NCBI GenBank assembly: GCA_964653485.1
Contig: CAZZFF010000001.1
Location: 62,001-126,000, forward strand
Source of the DNA: CAVQND01 sp964653485
Lineage (GTDB): Bacteria > Verrucomicrobiota > Verrucomicrobiia > Limisphaerales > UBA8199
Length of the DNA: 64,000 bases
Reading direction: 5' to 3'
In this document: positions 49,484-57,364 of the stretch, piece by piece
How the letters are laid out: each line of letters starts with the position of its first letter
Position numbering within the stretch: position 1 is the first letter of the stretch
Position numbers and translations under genes: made by a program
The notes under the pieces: generated by a model
What the model saw: only the letters and a program-made list of their open reading frames with translations
Told to the model about the DNA's origin: nothing
The model's database searches: none

Positions 49484-51211
49484 TCAGTCATCCTTGACCT
49501 CGCGGACCAGGTCGTCCACACGATGCCGAACGTCGTAATCCTCCCAATCGTAGTTTGGCGGCTGGGCAACCCGCCCGTAGTATTTGGCGGCACCGCTGCC
49601 GGGTCGCTTCCAGAGGTAAAGCCTCCCGGACGCGACCAGTTGATCGATACGGTCGGCCTGGCAGTTTTTGGGAATGCGAAGCCTTGTGAGAATTGACCGG
49701 AGGTCGGGATTGCCAACGGCACCGTCTTGGGGCAGCCTCACGACGATGTCCTCGTCGTCGACGCCGCCAATCTCGGCCTGCTCAATCTCATCGGGGGTAG
49801 CCAGTTTCCAGCAGAGCCGGTCTTTCGAGTGCTTGAGATACGCGACGCGGGCATTTGGCCGTCCGTAATTGTCCGGCATCCCGGCCCGTTTCCAACGCTT
49901 CGTAATGGTGAACTTGAAAACGTCGCCCCCGATGCTCTGGAGCGTGATCATCGCCCGCGCCCAGTTGGCCAAGTCCGCTCCGCCCGAGTAATTGTAAGCC
50001 AGGTCATAGCCCTCGGCCCTGTCGGCGGGTTTGTCGCCCGCCCGTGGTTTGTTGGTGTGGTGGAGCACGATGAGGCCGCAGTTGTGCTCGCGGAGGATTG
50101 CGCCCAGCCCGTTGCGGCAAAAACGGGCGATGGTGGTTTGTTCTCGGAGGTCGTCTCCGACGTAGCTGTTCAACGGGTCAATCAGGATAACGTCCGGCTT
50201 GTGCTCCCGGCACAGCCGCCGCAGGAGCGCCAGGAAGTCCATGCCGCTGACCGCATTTTCATTATAGATTATGATCCTCTGGAGAACCTCCTTCTGTTCC
50301 GCTTCGGAAAATCTCTGTTCGGCGCATACACCGGCGAGCATTTCCTTTAGGTCCAGGTCGTCGTTCTCGGCCTGCACATACAAAACCGATAATTCTCCCC
50401 CGGTCTTGATCCCGCAGAAGGTCCGATGCGAAGTCATTGCGACCGCCGCCTGGGCACCGAGGGTGCTTTTCCCTATGCCCGTGGATGCGCTTATGACCAT
50501 CGCGTTGCCCCGTGTCAACAGACGGTTGCCGAGCAACACGCTTTCAGGTTTTTCCGGCTTGGTCAAAATCTCGAACGCCGTGCAGCACTTCTCCGGGTCC
50601 GAATCGGCCTCCATCGCTACCTCGCTGATGTCAGCCACGGCCCGATTTAGAGCGAGCCAGAGCAGGTAGCTGTCGCAGTGGGACTGGGCACCATGCCCGG
50701 CCTCGGTGTTGATGCCGTGCTGCCAGCACATGGTCTTTAGGTGTTCTTTGCTGATGGGCAGGCAGGGACCATTGGCCTTTCGGAGGTAGTATTTATTCTC
50801 TTTGATGACGTAAAGAAGGTCCGGCATTCCGGCGTCGTTCTGCTCGTAGCTGAAGTTTGTCCTCACCCGGCTGTCCTTGATCAGACGGTTCATCGCGAGC
50901 GTGTATTGATGTGAGTCATCGGCGGGAAAGCAGTCCCGCAGGAGAGGCCGCACGACTCTGTTGACCGTCACGGGCGCGTTGTTCTCCCAGTCGTATTCGA
51001 TGAAGGTCCGCAAGGACAATCCCAGCTTGGCGGCATCCTTGAGGGCATTGAGGACCACGGTCATGGCCAGACCAGGGTCGGCGGTTTTTCGTGCCCGCTG
51101 CCAGTCGTCGCGCTCAACCCAGGAATCCCGCCAATTGATGGCCAGGTCGTTCAGCGGTTCCTTACTCGTTGCTACGCTGCCTGCGGCAGCCGCTGGTGGG
51201 TTTGGGGGCAT
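49484..51211 (-). CDS. RepA-like AAA ATPase / replicative helicase
   Basis: A 575-residue protein. The N-terminal ~210 residues are a helical/wHTH-like region. The ATPase core has Walker A STGIGKST (about 243-250), VLYVQAEND (about 276-284), Walker B VILIDPLNSY (about 341-350) and LIVLHHTNKP (about 380-389), matching AAA_25/RepA hexameric helicases of plasmids and phages. A DNA-binding-type C-terminus follows. It starts 4 bases after the primase stop. A plasmid or phage replication role is strongly suggested by context. Confidence 0.85.
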   Translation of the reverse strand: MPPNPPAAAAGSVATSKEPLNDLAINWRDSWVERDDWQRARKTADPGLAMTVVLNALKDAAKLGLSLRTFIEYDWENNAPVTVNRVVRPLLRDCFPADDSHQYTLAMNRLIKDSRVRTNFSYEQNDAGMPDLLYVIKENKYYLRKANGPCLPISKEHLKTMCWQHGINTEAGHGAQSHCDSYLLWLALNRAVADISEVAMEADSDPEKCCTAFEILTKPEKPESVLLGNRLLTRGNAMVISASTGIGKSTLGAQAAVAMTSHRTFCGIKTGGELSVLYVQAENDDLDLKEMLAGVCAEQRFSEAEQKEVLQRIIIYNENAVSGMDFLALLRRLCREHKPDVILIDPLNSYVGDDLREQTTIARFCRNGLGAILREHNCGLIVLHHTNKPRAGDKPADRAEGYDLAYNYSGGADLANWARAMITLQSIGGDVFKFTITKRWKRAGMPDNYGRPNARVAYLKHSKDRLCWKLATPDEIEQAEIGGVDDEDIVVRLPQDGAVGNPDLRSILTRLRIPKNCQADRIDQLVASGRLYLWKRPGSGAAKYYGRVAQPPNYDWEDYDVRHRVDDLVREVKDD

Positions 51212-51215
51212 ACGG

Positions 51216-52421
51216 TTATTCCTTGGGGTTCCGGCGGTGGCGGTCCTGGGTCGCCGGAAACTCGAAGCCGCTTTCCTTGGCATAGTGGAAGATCGTTCCG
51301 ATGGTGACCGCATCGGCATCGATCCAGCGGGCAGCCCGGTCAAACCCATCCCACTTCGCGTCGGCCTCTGAAGGGTCGTATTTGGCGGGGCACTTGGCGG
51401 AGAACGTGTGCCACAGCTTCCGAGCGTCTTCATCGCGGCCCGAGCGGCGTCCCCACCAATGGAGGGCGAATCCAGAATGGAGCCAGGGTTCGTAATCGTG
51501 GGCGTATTCCTCGTCTATGGCCGCGACCGCCGCGCTGACCAGGTCGAGGCTGGCCTGTCGCTTTGACCATTCGTGGTCGCTGCTGATCCGGTCGGAATCG
51601 TCATCACCGCAATCGAAAGCCTCGCGTTTGACTCGGTCACGTCTGGCCGATAAGGGTTGAAAGCCCGTGTCGCGCATCCAAACGTTGTGATTGAACTGCA
51701 AGACCTCGGCAGCCGGGTTCCAATAGGCACCGGGGTCGTAGCTCAAAAAGCACAACCGGCTCACGTCCTTGCCGCTTGGGTCAAGCGCTAGGCCCCATTG
51801 GTCGAGGCAGTAGCACGCGGCCATCTCATAGTTCATCGAGTGTTTGCGGTCGGGCACCCGGAGGAACGCCTTCAGGCCCCGCCCGGAGGGGCTGAGGAAG
51901 GCTACGAGAATATGCGGGTCGTCGCGCACCCTGGACTTGAAGTCCTCCGCCCTGGCGGTGCTTTCGAAAGCATCGAAGTCCAGCGGGACGATCCCGGCGT
52001 AGCGCTCCAGCCCAGCGATTCTTCGGATCGAGAACACGCCGCAGGGCAGCACCGCAGGCAGGTGCGCCTTTGCCTCGCGGATGGACTTCTTGGCCGTGTC
52101 CAAGCCTTTCTGGGCGAAAACGGCCTCGAATCTGCGGCGCAGCGGCTCGACCAAGTCACGCATAACGACACTGGCCAGCAGCCCAGGGAGCAAACCCAGC
52201 CAGATGGGTTTCGGCGGCGCGGAATAGTGCGGAACGAAGGAGACTTCGAGGGCGCTCGGAACACTGTTGACCGGCGCGTAGGCGGCTTCAGCCCTAGTTG
52301 CGTCCTCACCTGCCGCCATGCCCTTCGCAGCCCGGAGGCGGCTGGAGGGTTGCAACGGAGTAGCATCGAGGCCGCGTGGAACTGGGTTGCAAGAACCAGG
52401 GGGTTTGTTAGAGTGCTGCAT
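51216..52421 (-). CDS. VirE-N / primase-like replication protein
   Basis: A 401-residue protein. GVFSIRRIAGLERYAGIVPL then DFDAFES and ILVAFLSPSGRGLKAFLRVP match the BT4734/VirE N-terminal (PF08800) primase-like domain. YEPWLHSGFALHWWGRRSGR, then EDARKLWHTFSAKCPAKYD, matches a primase C-terminal 2-type domain. The N-terminal ~90 residues are a low-conservation extension. It is followed at 4 bases by the RepA-like helicase, the usual order in integrative elements of Bacteroidetes-like bacteria. Confidence 0.82.
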   Translation of the reverse strand: MQHSNKPPGSCNPVPRGLDATPLQPSSRLRAAKGMAAGEDATRAEAAYAPVNSVPSALEVSFVPHYSAPPKPIWLGLLPGLLASVVMRDLVEPLRRRFEAVFAQKGLDTAKKSIREAKAHLPAVLPCGVFSIRRIAGLERYAGIVPLDFDAFESTARAEDFKSRVRDDPHILVAFLSPSGRGLKAFLRVPDRKHSMNYEMAACYCLDQWGLALDPSGKDVSRLCFLSYDPGAYWNPAAEVLQFNHNVWMRDTGFQPLSARRDRVKREAFDCGDDDSDRISSDHEWSKRQASLDLVSAAVAAIDEEYAHDYEPWLHSGFALHWWGRRSGRDEDARKLWHTFSAKCPAKYDPSEADAKWDGFDRAARWIDADAVTIGTIFHYAKESGFEFPATQDRHRRNPKE

Positions 52422-52489
52422 GTGAATCTATCGGCTTGAGGGCTGGTGGTTCCCTTTGGTCGGCCTGTTTGCGCGGGCCGACTTTTTGT

Positions 52490-52783
52490 TTAGGTCTTCT
52501 CCACCACAAGGTTCTCGGTTACCAAACGGCAGGAGAGGGTGCGGGACCGGAGAAATGTTTCCACCGCCGCTACGCTGTAGTAATTCGGTCCCCCGCCGCG
52601 TCGCGCTGCCGGGTGAGCCTTGAACCGGGGAATACGCGCTCCGTCAAACCAATCGCGCAAAGTGTCTCGGGAGGGCACCGGCGACAGGAACTTCGGGAGG
52701 GTGGTCCTGATCAATTCACTGAGCGTGGCCATGCGGGCTGGCCCCAATGTGATTTCAGCCGTTTCTTTCATAATCGTCGACAT
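52490..52783 (-). CDS. Excisionase-like helix-turn-helix protein
   Basis: A 97-residue protein. LSPVPSRDTLRDWFDGARIP then RFKAHPAARRGGGPNYYSVA and VETFLRSRTL is a MerR/HTH_17-type DNA-binding domain with the R-F-K start of the wing and a final recognition helix. ATG 52783 directly follows an inverted repeat, so autoregulation is plausible. It is the first gene of the minus-strand replication module. Confidence 0.7.
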   Translation of the reverse strand: MSTIMKETAEITLGPARMATLSELIRTTLPKFLSPVPSRDTLRDWFDGARIPRFKAHPAARRGGGPNYYSVAAVETFLRSRTLSCRLVTENLVVEKT

Positions 52784-52784
52784 A

Positions 52785-52798
52785 CTTACCGAGGTAAG
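52785..52798 (-). promoter_or_regulatory. CTTACC-GA-GGTAAG inverted repeat before the HTH gene
   Basis: The two arms are exact complements and end one base before the start codon of the HTH gene. Such placement allows a repressor to block initiation or ribosome access. Confidence 0.45.
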
Positions 52799-53239
52799 AA
52801 CAAACACTCCCATTGCACCCCAAATCAGGGGGTTTCGACGGAGGCCGATGCGTCCTGGACGGGATGGAAGTGCCTAAAATCCTGGAATTACAGGGTCTTT
52901 GCCTCCGTCCACTTGATTCGTTAACGTCCGCGAGTTGGCGAGGGTCATCGTAAACGGCCACAACTCCCGGCAGAAAAATGCCGGTCACCAAGTTCTTGCC
53001 CCGGCCATGACGGAATGGCTGGCAGCGGTGAATACGGGGATGGGGTCCGAAATGCCTACCGTGTGCGATGACGCCTTGCCGCCGTTCTTGGTTGAGTCCA
53101 TTTCCGTGAGGGTGCGGCCACGGCCCGGCCAAGGCCAAGCTCGCCGGTCAACTTCAATCGTGTTCACCGGCACCGGCATGGCACAAGGCTGCTTGCGGCG
53201 GCATCGCACTTGCAGGAAGTTCAGGCACAACTTGAGCAC
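52799..53239. other. Leader region between the replication module and peptide deformylase
   Basis: No clear gene. A plus-strand frame from 53008 (MTEWLAAVNTGMGSEMPTVC) looks weakly protein-like for about 70 residues but runs into the next gene's leader. It probably holds divergent promoters. Confidence 0.35.
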
Positions 53240-53761
53240 ATGGCCGTTCGCGAAATTCTGCTTTTGGGGAACCCGCTGTTGACCCAGCTATCCGAGGCGG
53301 TCCAACAGCCCGATCTGTCCGCCGCGATGGCAGTGGGTCAAGACCTCCACGATACCCTCCTGGACTTCCGGGCAAAGCACGGGTGGGGCCGGGCCATCGC
53401 CGCGCCGCAAATCGGGGTGCTCAAGCGGATCGTTTGCCTGCACATCGACCGGCCCTGGCTCCTCATCAATCCGGCGATGGCCGGGATGAGCGAGCGCATG
53501 ATGGAGCTTTGGGATGACTGCATGAGTTTCCCCGACCTGCTCGTGCGCGTGAAGCGCCATACCGGCTTCACCCTGACCTACCTCGACGAGAATTGGGTCG
53601 AACACAGCATGGCCGTCGAAGGCGTCCTGTCCGAACTGCTCCAGCACGAAATCGACCACCTGGACGGAGTGCTGGCGGTATCGAGGGCGGTGGACGGCAC
53701 GGCGTTTGCGCTCCGCAGCCAAAGGCACTTGCTCGCCGGGGCGGTGTTCGCCAACGGCTGA
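53240..53761 (+). CDS. def: Peptide deformylase-like protein
   Basis: A 173-residue protein. Motif 1 GRAIAAPQIG (residues 50-59), motif 2 DDCMS (92-96, usually EGCLS) and motif 3 QHEIDHLDG (135-143) give the Fe/Zn site Cys94, His136, His140 and catalytic Glu137. It removes the formyl group from new proteins. Motif 2 differs from the consensus, so this may be a divergent or accessory copy. ATG 53240 fits the family start; ATG 53210 adds ten residues. Confidence 0.9.
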   Translation: MAVREILLLGNPLLTQLSEAVQQPDLSAAMAVGQDLHDTLLDFRAKHGWGRAIAAPQIGVLKRIVCLHIDRPWLLINPAMAGMSERMMELWDDCMSFPDLLVRVKRHTGFTLTYLDENWVEHSMAVEGVLSELLQHEIDHLDGVLAVSRAVDGTAFALRSQRHLLAGAVFANG

Positions 53762-53821
53762 AGCGTCCGCGCCCCCGAAAGCGCCGCCGCCAAGCAGGCG
53801 GACGTTTTCCCTGCCGGGCGT

Positions 53822-54295
53822 TCAGCGATGAGCCGAGGGCGTCAGCAGCCTCGATAAGCCCCGCGCCGACACCCCCATGACGACCCCGAAGACCAAATGC
53901 GCGGCCACGGTGACCACCACGAACTTCGGGGCCAGGGCGATGCCGAAGAACCTCGGGTAGGGGGTGAAGAGCATCCCCAATTCCAGCCCCACCGCGAACA
54001 CCATAGCCCAGGCCCAGTGCCGCCTGTTGGCGTCGTTGAGCAGCGCCAGATACATGATGCCGAAGGTCAGGCCGTTGCTGAAGTGGTAGGCCCAACCGAG
54101 CACTTGGGTCAGTGGCGCGCACATCGGCTGCTCCAGCGGTTGGCCGAGGATCATGGCCCCGAAGCGCGGGAAGACCTTGAAGAGCGGGAGCGGGGGCACG
54201 ACGCGGTCGATGCCGAGGTCGCGGGCGAACACGAAGGGCAGGCGGAAAATGTCGTAACCGAATGCGGCGACCAACCCGGCCACGCTGCCGACCAC
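53822..54295 (-). CDS. Polytopic membrane protein
   Basis: A 157-residue protein with four predicted TM segments (VGSVAGLVAAFGYDIF, FSNGLTFGIMYLALLN, WAMVFAVGLELGMLF, FVVVTVAAHLVFGVVMGV). The GTG start is used; the frame stays open a little upstream (RAIGSQRLWRGI), so the N-terminus may be longer or cut. It resembles small DUF1440/DUF6789-type membrane proteins. Function unknown. Confidence 0.7.
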   Translation of the reverse strand: MVGSVAGLVAAFGYDIFRLPFVFARDLGIDRVVPPLPLFKVFPRFGAMILGQPLEQPMCAPLTQVLGWAYHFSNGLTFGIMYLALLNDANRRHWAWAMVFAVGLELGMLFTPYPRFFGIALAPKFVVVTVAAHLVFGVVMGVSARGLSRLLTPSAHR

Positions 54296-54346
54296 AATGC
54301 CCCGCCATAGGCGCTGGCTGCCGATGGCACGTTCCAGAATCCCTGT

Positions 54347-54544
54347 CTATTCGTTCGCGTCTCGCATGAGTTGTTTGACGTGCCGAAGGGCGTCTTCTAA
54401 TTCCCGAGTCGCTCTGTCGAGATGTTGCTTTGCGGAGTTGAGGTAGAACTGGTCCTGCTGGTCAACAGACCGGACGTTTCTGAGAGCACTGAGCGCGTCA
54501 GAAATGTTTCTTTGCACATCCTCGATTTTTCGCTTTGCTGACAT
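54347..54544 (-). CDS. Small coiled-coil protein
   Basis: A 65-residue protein (MSAKRKIEDVQRNISDALSA...), almost entirely helical with heptad-like spacing up to LEDALRHVKQLMRDANE. ATG 54595 (MQNLFALNAPNLQ) is an alternative start adding 17 residues. Function unknown. Confidence 0.55.
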   Translation of the reverse strand: MSAKRKIEDVQRNISDALSALRNVRSVDQQDQFYLNSAKQHLDRATRELEDALRHVKQLMRDANE

Positions 54545-54776
54545 GACTTTACTTTCTTGAAGGTTTGGGGCATTGAGGGCGAACAGGTTCTGCATGTCAA
54601 GCTTTGCAGGGTCGTCCTGTTGCAACGGCCCGTAACCCTGGCCCATCGATGACTACCGGGGCCGGGAGCCACGGTGTTCGGATGAGTGGCCCTGCTTCCG
54701 TGCCGAAGGCACCGGCTGCCGATGGGGCGGGCCAGAAGCACCCAATCGAGGAGGGTGAGGAGTGCTGGCGATGACC

Positions 54777-54947
54777 TCAAAAACGTAATGTGTTTGCTGA
54801 GAACACGCCGTAAAACTCGACCAGGAGGCCCAGGATGGAGGTCGAGGCGAGCGCGAAGACGGCCAGGCGGCATCTGGGCGACCAGAAGTCGCGCCCAGGA
54901 TTACCGGACTCGGGCTGGTTGATCAACGGCCTGACAATGCTGCCCAT
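54777..54947 (-). CDS. Small membrane protein, doubtful
   Basis: A 56-residue ORF. It is polar to residue 28, then a TM (LAVFALASTSILGLLVEFYG). No family recognised. Confidence 0.35.
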   Translation of the reverse strand: MGSIVRPLINQPESGNPGRDFWSPRCRLAVFALASTSILGLLVEFYGVFSANTLRF

Positions 54948-54976
54948 GACGCTGCTTTCCTTCGCACCTGGCTGGG

Positions 54977-55723
54977 GTGAAGCCAAGCGGAGGCCATGAG
55001 GACGGGGTCAGGTTCCTGATTCAGAACGGTGCCGACGCGAGCTACCGTGCAAAGGACCGCACAGGCCCGGTGTCCGAAGCCGTCCACGAAGACCATTTTG
55101 AACTGGCCAGATTCCTCATCGATAGCGGGGCAAATTGCAGCCTGCATCATGCCGTTCAGTGCGGTCACCTGGCGAAGGCGCGGCAGCTTCTGAGCGAGGG
55201 CGCGGACGTTCGCGAGGAGGACGATCGCTGGATTGGACCTCCGATGGCCGTGGCGATTTGGCAGGATTCGGTGGAGATGGTCCAACGGCTGCTCGAATTT
55301 AAGGCCAACCCCAACGAGCAGGACGAGATATGCCAGGGCAGCGATGGGCCATTCGGCGGCAATACGCCCCTGCACGACGCCGTCCTCAAAGGCTCGGTTA
55401 AGATGGTCAAACTCCTGCTTGCCCACGGTGCCGACCCCGACATCCAAAACGCCCAGCGGCTGAGTCCTCTCGAACTGGCCAAGCGCCGGGACCAAACCCA
55501 CCTGGTCAGCCTGATGGAGAAACAAATCGACCGGGCGGTCATCGGAGAATCCGTGGACCAACTCTATACCATCAGCAAGGTCGCCGAACTGCTGAGTATC
55601 GAGGAGGCTTTCGTCACCAAACTGCTGGCCGAGGGCAAGCTCCGGCAGGTGAAATTGGACGCCACTTTGACCAGAATCCCCGCGAGCAGCCTCAAGAAAT
55701 ACATTGCGAAACTGGTAAAATAA
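54977..55723 (+). CDS. Ankyrin-repeat protein with C-terminal excisionase-type HTH
   Basis: A 248-residue protein. Residues 1-180 hold about five ankyrin repeats (DHFELARFLIDSGANCSLHH, NTPLHDAVLKGSVKMVKLLL then AHGADPDIQN). The last ~55 residues (LYTISKVAELLSIEEAFVTK, LLAEGKLRQVKLDATLTRIP) are an HTH_17/excisionase DNA-binding domain. The first ankyrin unit lacks its beginning, so the 5' end may be truncated. Such a fusion could place DNA binding under protein-protein control. Confidence 0.75.
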   Translation: MKPSGGHEDGVRFLIQNGADASYRAKDRTGPVSEAVHEDHFELARFLIDSGANCSLHHAVQCGHLAKARQLLSEGADVREEDDRWIGPPMAVAIWQDSVEMVQRLLEFKANPNEQDEICQGSDGPFGGNTPLHDAVLKGSVKMVKLLLAHGADPDIQNAQRLSPLELAKRRDQTHLVSLMEKQIDRAVIGESVDQLYTISKVAELLSIEEAFVTKLLAEGKLRQVKLDATLTRIPASSLKKYIAKLVK

Positions 55724-55824
55724 GCGCCGGAGGGGCCTGGGCCAGGACTAGACATTACGCCCGGCCCTTCACCCCTGATCGGCCTCATCGCCCAGCAAAG
55801 CCTATCGCCGGTCTTGGAGCCGGG

Positions 55825-56436
55825 TCAGCCCCCGACTAACGCCCGCGCCTTTTCCTTAATCCTGATGACCGTGTCCTCCATCATGGGCGCTGTCTCCTCG
55901 TCGCCGTCCTGGATGAGTGCGGCGAGGACAACGCGTTCCTCTGGCGTGAGTTGGAAATCCAACTCCTCCAAAAAATCCATCCTCCGAAAAGCAGGGTCCG
56001 CACCACCCACCCGGAGCGCCGCATCATCATCATCAAGGCTGAACTTCGTGAGCTTGCGCTGCGCCGCGCTGGTGCCCGAAAGGAATCTCAGGTGTTTGGC
56101 GGGGGCTTTGATGCCGGTGCGCTTCTGGGTGAACGCGAACTTCTGAACCAGCGACCGGACGTGGTTCTTCATCGCCGTCTTGATAAACCCGAAGGCTTTG
56201 GCCCTGGTGGGGCAGTCTTTCAGCCGGTTCGCGTCGATGATGCGGGCCAGTTTAGCCCGGCACTCGGCCCGCAACTCCTCCTCCTGCATCAGGGGGTTCG
56301 AGTTGTCCACGTAGGGGATGACGATAGCGCGAATGACGCGCTCGATGTCGCCGGTTAAGTCTTCCGGCGTGATACAACCAAGGGTGACGTTTTGAGGGGC
56401 GCATTCCGGCGCTCCTTTGGTGAAAACAGCATTCAT
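55825..56436 (-). CDS. Sigma-factor-like protein (phage type)
   Basis: A 203-residue protein. EEELRAECRAKLARIIDANR, then CPTRAKAFGFIKTAMKNHVR and SLVQKFAFTQKRTG, resembles sigma region 2 of phage-type sigma-like proteins. FQLTPEERVVLAALIQDGDE near the end could be a degenerate region 4. ATG 56436 (MNAVFTK) is used; a longer start at 56478 is possible. It may redirect RNA polymerase to island genes. Confidence 0.55.
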   Translation of the reverse strand: MNAVFTKGAPECAPQNVTLGCITPEDLTGDIERVIRAIVIPYVDNSNPLMQEEELRAECRAKLARIIDANRLKDCPTRAKAFGFIKTAMKNHVRSLVQKFAFTQKRTGIKAPAKHLRFLSGTSAAQRKLTKFSLDDDDAALRVGGADPAFRRMDFLEELDFQLTPEERVVLAALIQDGDEETAPMMEDTVIRIKEKARALVGG

Positions 56437-56867
56437 CGGGCAGCATAGATCACGGTCGCTGCCCTTGCGGGTCATCATGAGGCACCCCTGTCATCGCTGC
56501 CGTGACCGTGTTCTCAAGCGGAAGGCTCAAGCCCGTGGAAATCAAGTGCGTCGCGAGGGGGTGTCTCGCGAGTGAACCGGGTCGCTGCCTGGAGAGGTGG
56601 GGCATTAGCAAGCGGCCCAGGCTTTTGAGAAGGACGGAGCAGCGCGGGCCGGAGGGGCAGGACCGTGCCCGAGGAAACGTCCCAGCACCCGCCAGATTGG
56701 GCGGGGCCAGCGGGACCGGCACGGAGCACTTCCCTTTCTGACATTTGTCCTGACTTTGAGGTTTTTTGCTCTTGCTCCGGGTGGGGGAACTGGTATTTTT
56801 GGGTGCTCGTTTAGAGCGCGAAAGACTATGAAAAGCAAGCATTTTCAGCGGTCTTTCACCAACGGTT
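56437..56867. other. Intergenic region upstream of the tRNA
   Basis: No gene seen. Pyrimidine- and T-rich blocks (GAGGTTTTTTGC, GGTATTTTTGGG) precede the tRNA and probably include its promoter and a terminator. Confidence 0.35.
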
Positions 56868-56942
56868 GCGCGGTTAGCTCAGTGGTAGAGCACTTCCTTG
56901 ACACGGAAGGGGTCAGAGGTTCAAACCCTCTATCGCGCACCA
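56868..56942 (+). tRNA. tRNA-Val (GAC), CCA encoded
   Basis: A full cloverleaf. The acceptor stem is GCGCGGT/ATCGCGC; the D-arm reads GCTCAGTGGTAGAGC; the anticodon stem CTTCC/GGAAG encloses the loop TTGACAC with anticodon GAC; the T-arm is AGAGG TTCAAAC CCTCT; the 3' end is ACCA. It is directly followed by integrase-like debris, so it is a likely integration site. Confidence 0.97.
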
Positions 56943-57020
56943 TTCTTGCTGGCGAAAACGCAAAGTCTGGCGCCTCCGACACAGTTCTGACACAGGAAAC
57001 GCCCGAATCCGGTGCGGAAC

Positions 57021-57210
57021 CCGAAAAAGACGTGAAGTTCCCCAAGCGCATCGAGTTTCGTGGACGCCCCTTGACGACCTCTACGGCCCTTCCAGGAGTT
57101 ACCCCAACCATCGCGTCGCTTGGACGGCGGGCGGACGGCGGACGATGAACGTTAACCCGCTGTCCGCCGCCGTGGACCGCTGGAAGCGATACAAACAGGT
57201 GGGGAAGTGA
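57021..57210 (+). pseudogene. Tyrosine integrase N-terminal remnant
   Basis: KDVKFPKRIEFRGRPLTT in one frame is followed, one base shifted, by YGPSRSYPNHRVAWTAGGRR and then MNVNPLSAAVDRWKRYKQVG before a stop. The first parts match the start of phage/plasmid tyrosine recombinases. The catalytic domain is absent. It begins about 80 bases after the tRNA 3' end. Confidence 0.55.
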
Positions 57211-57364
57211 AATGATAATAACACGCGACTACAGGGAGACGGTCATGGCACGAATAAGCCGCGACCGTGAGCGGCAAGTCTTGGCCGCTTGGCTCGAACC
57301 CCTCCGCCACTGCTCCGGGCCTGTCTGCGACAAAATTCACCCACGAACCGGATAAAGATCGGCA

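Noticed and set aside
57245..57355. 36-codon ORF (MARISRDRERQVLAAW...) after the integrase remnant
   Set aside because: Too short and without ribosome-binding site; could be chance.
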